From the NCBI GenBank assembly GCA_008931825.1, contig QXVZ01011499.1, positions 1-40,780 on the forward strand: DNA of 40,780 nucleotides. The letters run 5' to 3'. A program made the position numbers and the translations under genes. The notes under the pieces are model-generated. The model worked only from the letters and a program-made list of their open reading frames with translations. It ran no database searches and had not been told where the DNA came from. This document shows, in pieces, positions 10,883-21,344 of the stretch; the stretch's first letter is position 1, and the number at the start of each line of letters is the position of its first letter. The DNA comes from Phallusia fumigata (lineage: Eukaryota; Chordata; Ascidiacea; Phlebobranchia; Ascidiidae).

Positions 10883-13800
10883 CTAGAACCAAACTTTCCC
10901 TCGTGATTTTGATCTAATGAGATTCCTCGCTGTTTCTGTGAAATTATTGGCCTTGACATCTAACAGAATAATGTTGTGAACACATCGAGCCAAAGAAACA
11001 GCACTTTCGTCTTCAAGGTTGTTTCCAAGTAAACTAAGAAATTCCATCTGAACAATAACACAAGTAAGTTGATGCTAAGTATCATATTCTATGCTAAAAG
11101 TTACTTTTTCGAATCACGCATCACGTAAAAATAACGAACAACTACTGTTTAAAACAAACTAAATAACTGGATTAGGAGTGTAAAGAGAAGACCAATTCCG
11201 AATTATGATCATAAAACTGCCCAGACAAGGCAAAACGTGATAGAGGACTTTATTATAGGCAGAACTCGCATTTTTGCCCACCGAGGATAAAAATGAAACA
11301 AACATGAAAAAACAAACGTTTTTGTAGCGCATTCACCGAGGATTACCTATAGCATAACCGGACAAGTTTGTTATGGCACGAGTAAAACACGTATGGTCGG
11401 CACGTTTGTTTTACTACGCGTTGTTTAGTTCAAGAAACATCAAATGAGATTTACCTTATTTTGTAAGTAACAATAATTATTCGATTTATTTTTGATTTAT
11501 TTTTGTCAATTGTGAATTTGTTTTTGAACTTAATTGTTATTGTTTTGTATTTCGGTAAAATGTTTTACTGCTGTATGTTCTAAAATTCAAATGTAGCCCT
11601 AAACTATAATGTTTGAACTAGTAATCCTTCGATTTACAAGTATGTCGCGAAATATTCGTTACAAAAATCATAAGTTTAGACGTTTAGGTCTTAATGACAA
11701 AATGCGGGAGTGCAGCATATGCGTTGGACTTGGTTTTTGCTACAACTCTCCGAACAGAAGAAAATCATATTGTAGTTTCAAAAGTTCGAAGCCAGGACGC
11801 GACCTATGTAGGCATTTTGACCAGCACAAGTGCATGGATGACACTGCCAAGTCATTGCGCATCAAGCGAATGTAGAAGGCTTGCTGGTGTCTGATTGCAA
11901 CTTGCGTAAAATGCGCTAAAAAACTGAAAAAAATGGCGAGCGAATTGGAACATTGTTATTTAGTTAATGTGTTTTCATAACAGATTAAACTACAATAATA
12001 CCAAGTAATAGTTCGACCGTTGCTTTTCAAATTTAATGATGTTTATAAGTACGTTCCGTAAATTCTTAAGTTGATCCTACAAAGACAGTGTAATTACAAA
12101 CTTTAGTTATACTGGGTTGGTTTGCTCTGTGTTGATACTGATTTCTGAACTGATTGAAACATCTTTATCTAAATTATTGCGTTAAACATATTGTTTGTGA
12201 ATGAGCACTCGTTGCCATTATAATGTTAATTCTTTTTACCTCCTTTAATACACTTTTTAAGTACTTTTACCGGTTTTGTTAGCTTTTCCACTGCATCACA
12301 GAGTTTCTCAACACCTTCACTTCCGATCTTACATCCCTGCAGCACTAGCTGTTCAATGTTGTGAATGCAACGAGCCAAAGCTGCTTCCGAAGTTCCGATC
12401 TTGTTCCGAGAAATATCAAGAACCTTCAGCTGATTTTAATGCAACAAATATCATATTTGGCGTCGTGACAACTGAAGAAAGTATTGGTTGCAGTAGGGAG
12501 CAGAATCGCCTTCCGGTCGACATTTTATCGCAAATATGTACATACGTCGATACGTATGCATGTTTAATCAATGTTTAATATAAGTCCCACAAATGCACAA
12601 AAGTTTTCAGAGTTTGAACCCGGGACTCAACCAGCGCGGACATTTTGACCAGCACAAGTGCATGGATGACACACTCTGTTTCTTTTAATTAAAAGAAGAA
12701 TGAAAACATTATTTATCTACACTATATGCAAAAAAATACATTACACAAAAAGTAATCTTTGTTATTACAGAAATATCTATTAATTTTAACTAATGCAATT
12801 TTTTTCCTCCACAGATTTTTACCGGCTTTGTTAGCTTTTCCACTTCATCGTATAGTTTCTCGGCACCTTTGCATCCGATCTTACATCTCTCCAGCACAAG
12901 CACTTTAATGTTGCGAAGGCAAGGAGCCAATGAAGCTGCTCCCGCATCGCCGATTTCGTTGCGAGACAGGTCGAGTTTCTTCAGCTGATTTTAATGCAAG
13001 AAAAAACAACACGTTTGTGTTATAACAAATAGTAGTATATAAAAATAAACAACACAGCATAGATTACTGTATGGATAAAATGATTTCCTTATTAAATCGA
13101 CCGCTTTTGCTTAGTCACTAGACTATCACGTCACAAGTCATCAGTTAGTACGTATAAAGCTTTCTGTTAATAAATATCGCTGCAGAAAACAGTTATCAAA
13201 GTATAAAGTGCAGGCAATCGTTGCAACGCAAAACATTTTGATTTTAGATGACAAACAAACTCATTCTTTCTGTTGTATAACCACTTTTCAATTTTGAAGC
13301 AAATAAGTCATACAAAGGTTTGCTTGCGTCACACATGTGTAAATCGCCCAGTAGGTATTGTAATATACAAACCATAATATACCGGTTTAGCTTTGTGTAT
13401 CGCAAATGAAATATTCTCTATCTCATCTGGGAGGAGAGATGAATCACTAAGATCGAGCTCATCAGGAAGTAGGAAGGCCACAGACGAAGCAAACTCAGGA
13501 TCATTTGACTCATGAGCCCAGCTGCAAACTCGCTTCATTTCTTTTGTGCAGTGGTTCTGTTTTGACTGGACCAACTTCTGAAGCAAGGATTTCTTTTGCT
13601 TCCAATCTTTACGGGAACTTTCAGAGACAAGAGTTGTAAGCTCACTGAAAACGAAAGGATCGCACATCCCGAAAGCAAACTTGGAAACAACTTCCCATCT
13701 GTCGTCTTCAAGTTGCTTGTAGACTTCCACAAACTCGTCAAGCGGCATGATTATCATCAGGTAGAACCCTGCAAAAAACTCTTGCCAGACGAGGTGAGAG

Positions 13801-16372
13801 AAATATCGAACTTTGTCACCATCCAATATCGTCAGATTGAGATTCCCGTGCATGGTAACTGATGTGTTTGTGAATGCATTGGCTGTGGATTCCTTGATAC
13901 CAGCTTTTATGAATTTCGTGTTCGTGAAAAAAATCTCCATGTTTTGAAATCCATCCCAGGCCATTTTCGCTAGTTTGTCCAACTTACGATCTTCGTCTTT
14001 TAGATGTTCGGTTCTTGAATATCGACCACAAGTGAAAGCGAGGACACGAGTAAGTGAAACAAACTGAATATCTCCATCGTAATTCATCAGGTAGTTNTTG
14101 TGAATGCATTGGCTGTGGATTCCTTGATACCAGCTTTTATGAATTTCGTGTTCGTGAAAAAAATCTCCATGTTTTGAAATCCATCCCAGGCCATTTTCGC
14201 TAGTTTGTCCAACTTACGATCTTCGTCTTTTAGATGTTCGGTTCTTGAATATCGACCACAAGTGAAAGCGAGGACACGAGTAAGTGAAACAAACTGAATA
14301 TCTCCATCGTAATTCATCAGGTAGTTGAGCGTCAATATGAAATTGACAGGAACATAACAGTATGCAAATACATTGCGGTTTTGCACAAGCTTCTGTTGTA
14401 TATCGTCGTATTTTTCTCCACATATCTGGCGTCCAAGTTCATGTTGTGATGTCTCGGTCAATCCGAGTATTTGAATAATAAACCTGGGTCGGTATGCAGG
14501 ATGGAGCTTGTAGAGTTGTGCTGGTCGTGATGTGAAAATCTTCCGAGCAAGTGGAAGCAAGTTTCCTCCCGCTAAATGCTTCAGGTAGTTTTCCGCCTTG
14601 GACTTCGAATGCAGTGGGGGTTGGGGAACTTCTGTGGAAAACGATTTAAAAGCTGCTTCGTCCAAACCGTCGAATATCAACAAAACATTTGGATCACCTC
14701 GAATATCGTTAAGTATACTTGCTTCCTTTTCCGTGTGAACCCATTCAATCGACATCGAAGAAAGAAGAAACTGAAGGAGTGTCATTTCTTTTTCGAAGTC
14801 GATGCGCCTGATCACGATGTAGAAGAAGAAGGAAGTCTCTCCAAACAACACACCCTTTAAACCTTGCTTGGCCCACTTTTTGGCTGAAGTTGTCTTTCCT
14901 ATTCCAGCTTGTCCAACCACTCCGACCACGTTTCCATGTTTTTCCACGTAATCTTGTTCTGCTTGATTTATTGGTTCGAGTTTGCTATCCACTTCCTGTT
15001 TTGCTTTCACTTCTATTTGTCTGCTTTTCCAATTTACGTCTTTTCTTACATTTTCTTTATCCCTTTTGAATTTCTGATCCACTGTTTGTTGTGCTGTTTT
15101 TTCCGCAAGAGCACACATTTCTTCATTTTCAATTTTCTTGAGCTTCTTATCCCCTTCCTCTTTCGCTTGGGCTTGATCTTGCAGCAATTTCCGATTCACT
15201 TCGTCTTCTACTTCTTTTTTTTCCCTTTCGAATTTCCACTTCGCTTCTTGTTGTGCTGTTTGTTTTGCACGAGCGAACATTTCCTCACAAGTGATGTCAC
15301 CTTCTGGTCGGTCGTAAACCATCGCAAGGTCGTCTCTACGGTGATAATGTCCTTCTGCTTGAAACTCGTCGTCAATTCTCTGTGGTTTGCTAACTATGGA
15401 AAGGTTGACGGGTTTTGTTGGTCGGTCGGAAAACTCGGCTAGTGTAGCTTCTTCTCTGGAAATTTCATCAACTCTTTTTTTAAGTGTCTTCTTGATTGCT
15501 GATGAAGTCTGCAGATGTTCAGTGAACTTTTGTACAGCCGATGGAATTTGCTTAACATATATATTGTGGTAGTGTCTATCGCCAATATGAAGGTTTTCGG
15601 CATAAATGGTGGTTTGGGGTACAGCATCATTCGGTTCTTTGGTGGAGCTGGGTTTGGGTACAGCATCAACCGGTTCTTGGGGTAAGCTGGGTTGGGGTAC
15701 AGCATCATCCGGTTCTTGGGGCAAGCTGGGTTGGGGTACAGCATCATCTGGTTCTTGGGGCAAGCTGGGTTGGGGTACAGCATCATCTGGTTCTTGGGGC
15801 AAGCTGGGTTGGGGTACAGCATCTTCTGGTTCATGGGGCAAGCTGGGTTGGGGTACAGCATCATCCGGTTCTTGGGGCAAGCTGGGTTGGGGTACAGCAT
15901 CATCTGGTTCTTGGGGCAAGCTGGGTTGGAGTACAGCATCATCCGGTTCTTTGGGTAAGGTGGGTTGGGGTACAGTATCATCTGGTTCTTGGGGTAAGCT
16001 GGGTTGGGGTACAGCATTATCCTGTCTTCGGTGCAAGCTGGGTTGGGGAACAGCATCATCTTGTTTTTGCGGCAAGCTGGGTTGGGGTACAGCATCATTT
16101 GGTTCTTGGGGCAAGCTGGGTTGGGCTACAGCATCATCCGTTTCTTGGGGCAAGCTGGTTTGAGGTTCAGCATCATCCGTTTCTTGGGGCAAGCTGGGTT
16201 GGGGTACAGCGTCATCTTGTTCTTGGGACAAGCTTGGTTGGGGTACAGCATCATCCGGTTCTTGGGTCAAGCTGAGTTGGGGTACAGCATCATTCGCTTC
16301 TTGGGGCAAGCTGGGTTGGGGTACAGCATCATCCTGTTTAGTTTGTAATTTGCGAAGAGTTGCGTCTTCCAT
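10883..16372 (-). CDS. NLR1: NACHT-LRR innate immune receptor with tandem-repeat N-terminus
   Basis: Exons on the minus strand are 16372-13383, 12984-12823, 12429-12271 and 11047-10883 (TAG). All junctions are phase 0. After removing the overlap at 13868-14326 the product is about 1081 residues. Residues about 13-259 are a 13-residue repeat. About 361-470 are charged coiled coil made of two copies of a 53-residue unit. The NACHT domain starts near 475 with Walker A GQAGIGKTT (about 486-494) and Walker B LLIFDGLDEA (about 565-574). Three LRR exons of 54, 53 and 54 codons each start with an L..LD(I/L)S.N-type repeat and follow the ribonuclease-inhibitor pattern. By family it is a cytosolic STAND ATPase that oligomerises on sensing. 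No CARD, PYD or death-fold effector domain is recognisable, so signalling may use the repeat/coiled-coil N-terminus or a partner. The start ATG at 16372 is followed directly by the repeats, with no upstream in-frame coding. Confidence 0.88.
11048..12270 (-). other. Last intron of NLR1
   Basis: This 1.2-kb intron holds no further LRR exon that I can find. Bases 11230-11300 resemble 36725-36795 in the NLR2 locus, including CCCACCGAGGATAAAAA, so the intron shares ancestry with NLR2. Plus-strand open frames at 11609-11894 are not recognised. Confidence 0.55.
11788..11845. repeat. Short dispersed repeat, copy 1
   Basis: About 32 bp (CATTTTGACCAGCACAAGTG and following) are shared exactly with 12640-12671, with weaker similarity for about 25 bp upstream. 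Both copies lie in NLR1 introns. Confidence 0.55.
12611..12671. repeat. Short dispersed repeat, copy 2, with tRNA-B-box-like sequence
   Basis: Shares the 32-bp core with 11814-11845. On the minus strand, the adjoining bases read GTCCCGGGTTCAAACTC, which resembles a tRNA T-arm/B box. It may be the tail of a tRNA-derived SINE; no A box is evident. Confidence 0.4.
13868..14326. other. Unmerged contig overlap inside NLR1 (N at 14097)
   Basis: Bases 13868-14096 and 14098-14326 appear identical (229 bp) around a single N. The N interrupts the NACHT-containing exon after ...ANAFT. Removing one copy restores a phase-0 exon of 2760 nt. Confidence 0.9.
15595..16335 (-). repeat. 39-bp coding minisatellite (13-residue repeat) in NLR1
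   Basis: About 19 tandem copies of a 39-bp unit encode DDAVPQPSLPQEP-type repeats with scattered substitutions. The unit length is a multiple of three, so copy-number change keeps the frame. For the same reason other frames on both strands stay open here, giving repetitive phantom ORFs. Central units are nearly identical while the outer ones diverge, as expected for a minisatellite expanding by unequal exchange. Confidence 0.93.
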
Positions 16373-16435
16373 GTGTTAGTTGTTTGTTTTTGATGTGTTT
16401 CGTTTGACTACTTGACAACAGGCAGCAAAATTACA

Positions 16436-16445
16436 TTTTTATATC
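16436..16445 (-). promoter_or_regulatory. Candidate TATA box of NLR1
   Basis: GATATAAAAA on the minus strand lies about 65 nt upstream of the NLR1 ATG. This would give a short 5' UTR if transcription starts about 30 nt downstream. The position is plausible, but TATA-like strings are common in AT-rich DNA. Confidence 0.35.
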
Positions 16446-18155
16446 ATTGATATTCTGAGACCTGCAAAAATTGTGTTGATATTCCTTAACAACAAAAGAT
16501 GAAACGTTGTGATTTAAGAAATTTAAAACAGAAATCAATAAACGTATCGGAGATTTTTAGCACAAGAATGACTGGACCGCAACACAACCTGATCGTGAAA
16601 TAAAAACTGCCACAACCGAAAGTTAACAATGCATGCAAAATAACAATTGGTAATAGATTAATATGGAATATTATGCAACAAACCATTTTTTATTTTGTAA
16701 ACATTTCTGCACAGCATGCTGTCGAAAAGATTCCATAAATTTGTTTTTATCCCCGAGGGTTTCAAACTATAAACGTCGTTGTTCTCATTATTTATTTACT
16801 GATTAACAACAAGTAAGGTTCAGATTTACAGCAGTTAGGATGGCTTACACACCATGGCCAACTAACTGCAAACCACACAATAAAAGAGTGACCACATCAC
16901 CGGGCACTACGACAAACTAAAGCTGAAAAACAGTTGAAAAGTTCCAATCTACTGCACTTTATGTTCCTGCTGTTCTTAGTTAATGTGGTACGATGAACTT
17001 GGCCATGGAAGTTGGGAAAACCCTTTGACAATAAAAAAATGTCAAGCACACAACGATCTTGTTTTTTGTGTGCCGTTATCATCATAACTTGCGATTGTAA
17101 ATTGTCACAGACATAAATTGATGGACCTTTTGGCAGTTTCAGCACTACCATGTATATACAGCTGTAGTTTGATCTGTTATTTACAGGCTTGCTGGCCTTA
17201 AAGCGGCAATCCAACCAGGTCTTCGTCCAACTGACGCTTTCCTGACAATGATGATTTCGCCCAGCTACACAAATGAATATTTGTAAACGGTCTTAATAAT
17301 GGCTCAGATTGCAAAACAGTTTGGATCTTTTCTAATTGTCTTGGGTTTTTGGACGACAAACAGATCAGTATTAAGAGGCATCCAAAAGTTCGCTCTAAGT
17401 TTTAGTCCAGAAAAAGGTTATTTAAACAAGTTTCGTTCTGCATAACTATTTGCAGAGTTTAGCAACTGCACAGTTGGCCATAGTTCTGGTGGCAGTGTGC
17501 CTGGTTTTGGCCGAAAGTGCAGTAAAATCTCCACTAGTAACTAAGTCACCAGGCGGTTCTATATCTTCAAGTGCAACGACAGTTTATGGCAAACGACCAA
17601 AAAATATTTGCAAGCAATCATGATTGTTGTCAAAAATTGTCTAAACCAGCAAGTTTAGGCCCTATGTGGTATATTAACCTTCCAACTGCTAAATTCATTT
17701 TCGCAAATCCAGCATTTTGACAGCTGACTGCTTTTTAACTTCTACAATATCGGTTGGAGATAGTTAATAATTAGGCTTCTTAGGTCACGTTGTTAGGCTC
17801 GAAAGTTTCCACAACCATTTGAAAATTTCATTGGGCTTTGGTAGCCATCGTTGGCGTTTTTCAGATTATTAAGTTCTCGTCGGTTTGGCAGAGTGCATCC
17901 GGTTTATCAAAATAAGGCTAATACCGCAAACGTAGTAAGATCAGGATTACTATTGCAGTATGATAGACATTACATAGAAGTATACATGAAAGTTAAATGC
18001 ACAGAGCCCAATAACGAAGACACAAAAGTTCAGTTTAAGAAGGTTAGTTGCACCACCCACACTGGGATTTTTTCGTGGCTAGATCGTAACTAGGCAAGTC
18101 TCTCAAATAATAACCTTGGTTTTCTCACATTTATCCAAAACCTGGAACAGAAATC
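16446..18155. other. Intergenic upstream of NLR1, no gene seen
   Basis: No exon, RNA gene or clear repeat was recognised. Small open frames on both strands lack splice context or recognisable motifs. Confidence 0.45.
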
Positions 18156-18159
18156 CTTT

Positions 18160-18260
18160 ATCTCCAACCTCTCTTCGACTCAGTGCGTCTGTATTCGACT
18201 CATCTTGAAGTCGTAAAGTTCTCAGCGTGATGCTACGTACAAACAGAAAATTTAGTTTCC
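18160..18260 (-). mobile_element. Ty3/gypsy RNase H fragment, degenerate
   Basis: On the minus strand the sequence contains NTDALSRREV, the typical end of gypsy RNase H (NADALSRR). Adjacent bases 18217-18260 closely match 20885-20925, beside another RNase H fragment, so both belong to one repeat family. Confidence 0.55.
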
Positions 18261-18932
18261 CATTTATTTCCAAATACCTAAAACATGAAAATATCCACTA
18301 TTAAAGTGTGAATTTGGGGTGAAAAAATAGATTTGTTTACACCACCACGGAGTTCATACCAGCCCGCTTTACAACGGATACAGTGGCGCCTATGTTGAGT
18401 AGAACGTTGTCAGATACAACTAGAGAAGACATATTCCCATATTATTTTTCTACTCATATCATTTCAATGCATGTGTTGATCAAGGCTTGCAGGTTGACCT
18501 GCTGTTATCTTTGGCCGCTATTTTCTATTTTTACTATTTGTTTTCTCGCCTCCATATGTATGAAGTAGCTGTCTGATACTAATCGCTGAACGCTAAATAA
18601 CTTCTTTGTATTCGCAATCGAGTAGCCATAGAGTTTTTGTTTGGAGGTTTGACGAATTTCAAGTCGTAATGCGGGAAGTCTTCGTCCAATCAGCAAGTCG
18701 CACGTGAAGACGTCACTCAGCTACGCAAGCACACTTGTCATACTGATTGCGGGCGGCACAACTATAATTAGCCTTGGAAAATTTGCTGCAGAATTAAATG
18801 AGATGCGAAAATAAATTTGAAAATGCCGATTTTTAGGCAATTGGTTTGTAATTGTTTTTTACCACAAAGCTTTCAAAATTAATTGTGGAACCTAACAATA
18901 CACGAAAAACTTTGCGGAAAATAAGCTCTTTA

Positions 18933-19255
18933 TGGAACGCGCTTCGGCGTGAAATGTCAATCTGTATGGTTGACCGCACAAAGCTTGTCAGGAAACCCGC
19001 TTCGGCGTGCAAAGTCAATCGCTATGGTTGACTGCACGAACCTCGTTAGGAAAATCGCTTTATGCGTGCAAAGTCAAGCGCTATGGTTGACTGCACAAAG
19101 TTGGCTCGGAAACCATCTTTACGCTTATAAAGTCGTGCATTTAAAAAGCGCTATTATTGACTGCACGAAGCTCGTTAAGAAACCCGCTTCAGCGTGCAAA
19201 GTAAAGCGCTGTGGTTGACTGCACGAAGCTCGTTAGGAAACCCGCTTCAGCGTTT
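18933..19255. repeat. 58-bp minisatellite, about 5.5 copies
   Basis: Units start near 18933, 18990, 19048, 19107, 19178 and 19236. The shared core is GGTTGACTGCACGAAGCTCG followed by TTAGGAAACCCGCTTC. The 19107 unit is longer, with about 12 extra bases. Single related units occur at about 28070-28115 and 31622-31670 inside the large tandem duplication. Confidence 0.85.
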
Positions 19256-19325
19256 ATTTCACCTGATGCTTCCAACGGTGCGCTGAGTGTTGCGTGTTAT
19301 CACAAATTATTGGCGATAAACAACA

Positions 19326-19998
19326 TGTGATTGACTATGGTAGCAAGGCCTCGTCAAAACCGAGAGAAACTACTTAACGACGCGCATAGAATTACGTGCC
19401 GTCGTATATGCCGTCAAATTGTACAAGTGTTATTGAATCGGCAGGCCATTTTTACTAAGGACAGACCACTCCTCCTTACGATGGCTTTGGAAGTAGCGAG
19501 AGCTGTATGGACATTAGAGCGTTTCGCCGAATACGATTTTGAGCAAATTAACCGCCCAGGCAGGAAGCACGGCATCGCCAACGCCTTAAGTCGATCATTC
19601 GAAACAAGTGTCGACCCAATGCCATTACCAGTAAACGAAAGATACTAAGTGAACCCGCAGCATTGCAAACACGGTAAAGTATTATCACATGATTCAGAAA
19701 AGCAAAGAGATGGTCCGTCGAAGAAATAAGTAAAGCACAACAAGATGATCAGGAAATTTCATCCCCATTTGGATGGATAAAATTGGGGCGTAGGCCACCT
19801 TACCGAACGGAAAAATCAGCATATCTATGACAAAGCATTTTAGGAGCCAATTCGGCAGATTGAGCTTGGTTAATAAAATTCTTTATCAAACAAGGGATCA
19901 ACCGAGTGTTCGTGTGGATCGACTCATTACTCCACAAAACATGAGACCCGATATGATTTTTGCTTTGCACGATTCTCATTACGGTGGAGAACAAAAGA
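19326..19998 (+). mobile_element. Ty3/gypsy pol relic (RNase H to start of integrase)
   Basis: Read across several frameshifts and stops, the plus strand shows ordered remnants of a gypsy pol: VIDYGSK; VVYAVKLYKCY and LLRTDHSSLRWL (RNase H core, about 19400-19490); LERFAEYDF and RPGRKHG (to about 19590); then WSVEEISKAQQDD (about 19705) and RLITPQNMRPD...LHDSHYGG, the lead-in to the integrase zinc-binding region. It breaks off there against a minisatellite. No LTRs were seen. It cannot be coding now. Confidence 0.8.
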
Positions 19999-20230
19999 AT
20001 TTTTGGCCCATAAACTACGAACATAAAGTGCCCCCTCTGTTGAGAAGCCAAAAGATATTTTGGCCCACAAACTGCAGACCAAACAAACAAAGAGTACCCC
20101 CTCCGTTGAGAAGCCAAAAGATATTTTGGCCCACAAACTGCAGACCAAACAAACAAAGAGTACCCCTCCGTTGAGAAGGCAAAAGATATTTTGGCCAACA
20201 AACTGCAGACCAAACAAACAAACAAAGAGT
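19990..20230. repeat. About 65-bp minisatellite, 3 full copies plus a diverged partial
   Basis: The unit contains GTTGAGAAGCCAAAAGATAT and CAAACTGCAGACCAAACAAA. The last three units are nearly identical; the first (about 19990-20040) is diverged. The array abuts the broken integrase fragment on its left and a G run on its right. Confidence 0.88.
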
Positions 20231-20232
20231 GT

Positions 20233-20247
20233 GGGGGGGGGGGGGGG
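20233..20247 (+). repeat. G15 homopolymer
   Basis: Fifteen consecutive G on the plus strand, directly after the 65-bp minisatellite. Its length is likely unstable and hard to sequence. Confidence 0.95.
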
Positions 20248-20816
20248 TTTACGGAAGCAAAAAAAGCTGGTGTAACAAGCACAGCCGGTCGGCAGGTACT
20301 GAACGAACGGCGACGCGGCGTGCAGTAAAGCTCTTAAGCAGATGCGGGCACAAGCAAGAGGCAGACTGGTGCTAAACCGCCACAGACCGGCAGTGGGCGC
20401 AAGTGAGCAGGGGCGGAAGGGCGTGACGAACCCGGCAGATTGTGATCGTCAGGAATTACGAACTAGCAACGGTTGTTCGGTCAGGTATGACGGTTTATTC
20501 TCCGCCCAAACCGACACAGATGTAAAGCATTTCGGGGACAACAGGACGTTTAGCCGACCAAATTAGAATATTTGAAAAAACTATTTGGTAAAAAATACTT
20601 TGTGCAAATATTTTTGCAGCAGCATGGTGGTGTGGCCTGCACAAGGCACCAAATTATTGGTGTGTTCTGTGGGCGAAATACTTGAAATTGATGTTGTGTC
20701 ATATTAGCACCGCACTTTGACACAGTGACATAATCAAGCCAAGCTCAAAAGCCCATAAGTCACCGAACAACTATGATTTCAACAGACTGTAACCAAACAA
20801 CGCCAACGTACAATAC

Positions 20817-20905
20817 CTTAGTTTTTTCATCGAGTGCTTCGCATCCGGCCTGCGGGTCATCTCAAAGTCGTATGTCGACAGGTCTAAAGTTCTCAGCGTG
20901 TTGCT
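20817..20905 (-). mobile_element. RNase H-derived exon-like fragment with splice signals
   Basis: The minus strand reads LDLSTYDFEMTRRPDAKHS, the gypsy RNase H tail. It is bounded by a good acceptor (TTTGTACAG at 20914-20906) and a donor (AAG|GTATTG at 20817/20816). ALSR is lost at the end. I read it as one of several decayed copies of the same intron-flanked module. Confidence 0.6.
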
Positions 20906-21162
20906 CTGTACAAACGGAAAATTAAATGTTCAAGTTCGAATAAGATTTTTTTTGCTTAACCAAATAAGAAATGTTGACAAAAGATACGATGTACCCAAAA
21001 AGCTAAAATGACTATATCCCAAGAGCCAAATTTGCGCTGCCTTGCTATACACGTGGAAAAGCTACTCCAGATATTTTTTCCACGGGCAGTCCCAAGTCTT
21101 AACAAAAGCCCTGATCAAACTAATATAAATTATACAAACATTCGTAACTTGATAGAAAGTAC

Positions 21163-21344
21163 CTCATTTAATTTGGCTTCATCCAAATTTGTGTTGTCTT
21201 CAGTCTCTCTCCGAATCAGTGCATTCGAGTGCTTCACCCCCGGCCTGTGGTTCAACTCGAAGTAGTATGGCGCCAGTTGTTCCAACCTGATCACGTTGGA
21301 CGTAGGGTTCAAACACAGATGACCACAGGTAGCAGAAGGTTTGT
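21163..21344 (-). mobile_element. RNase H-derived exon-like fragment, best-preserved copy
   Basis: A 182-bp open segment on the minus strand runs from acceptor TTCTGTGCAG|ACAAACC to donor AATGAG|GTACTT. It encodes LEQLAPYYFELNHRPGVKHS and then an acidic tail (RRETEDNTNLDEAKLNE). The first part is the C-terminal strand/loop region of gypsy RNase H. Flanking intron-like sequence (AGAAATATATTTGTTT) also recurs at the 22.5-kb copy. Confidence 0.65.

Noticed and set aside
11609-11894. Two overlapping plus-strand frames inside an NLR1 intron
   Set aside because: They overlap each other in different frames, lie antisense in an intron, include a dispersed repeat, and match no family that I know.
15595-16335. 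CRISPR-like regular array
   Set aside because: The units are contiguous with no unique spacers, lie inside a eukaryotic coding exon, and encode an in-frame peptide repeat.
15439-16348. Long repetitive open frames on both strands across the NLR1 repeat
   Set aside because: They result from a 39-bp period divisible by three. The frame of NLR1 alone continues into coiled coil and NACHT.
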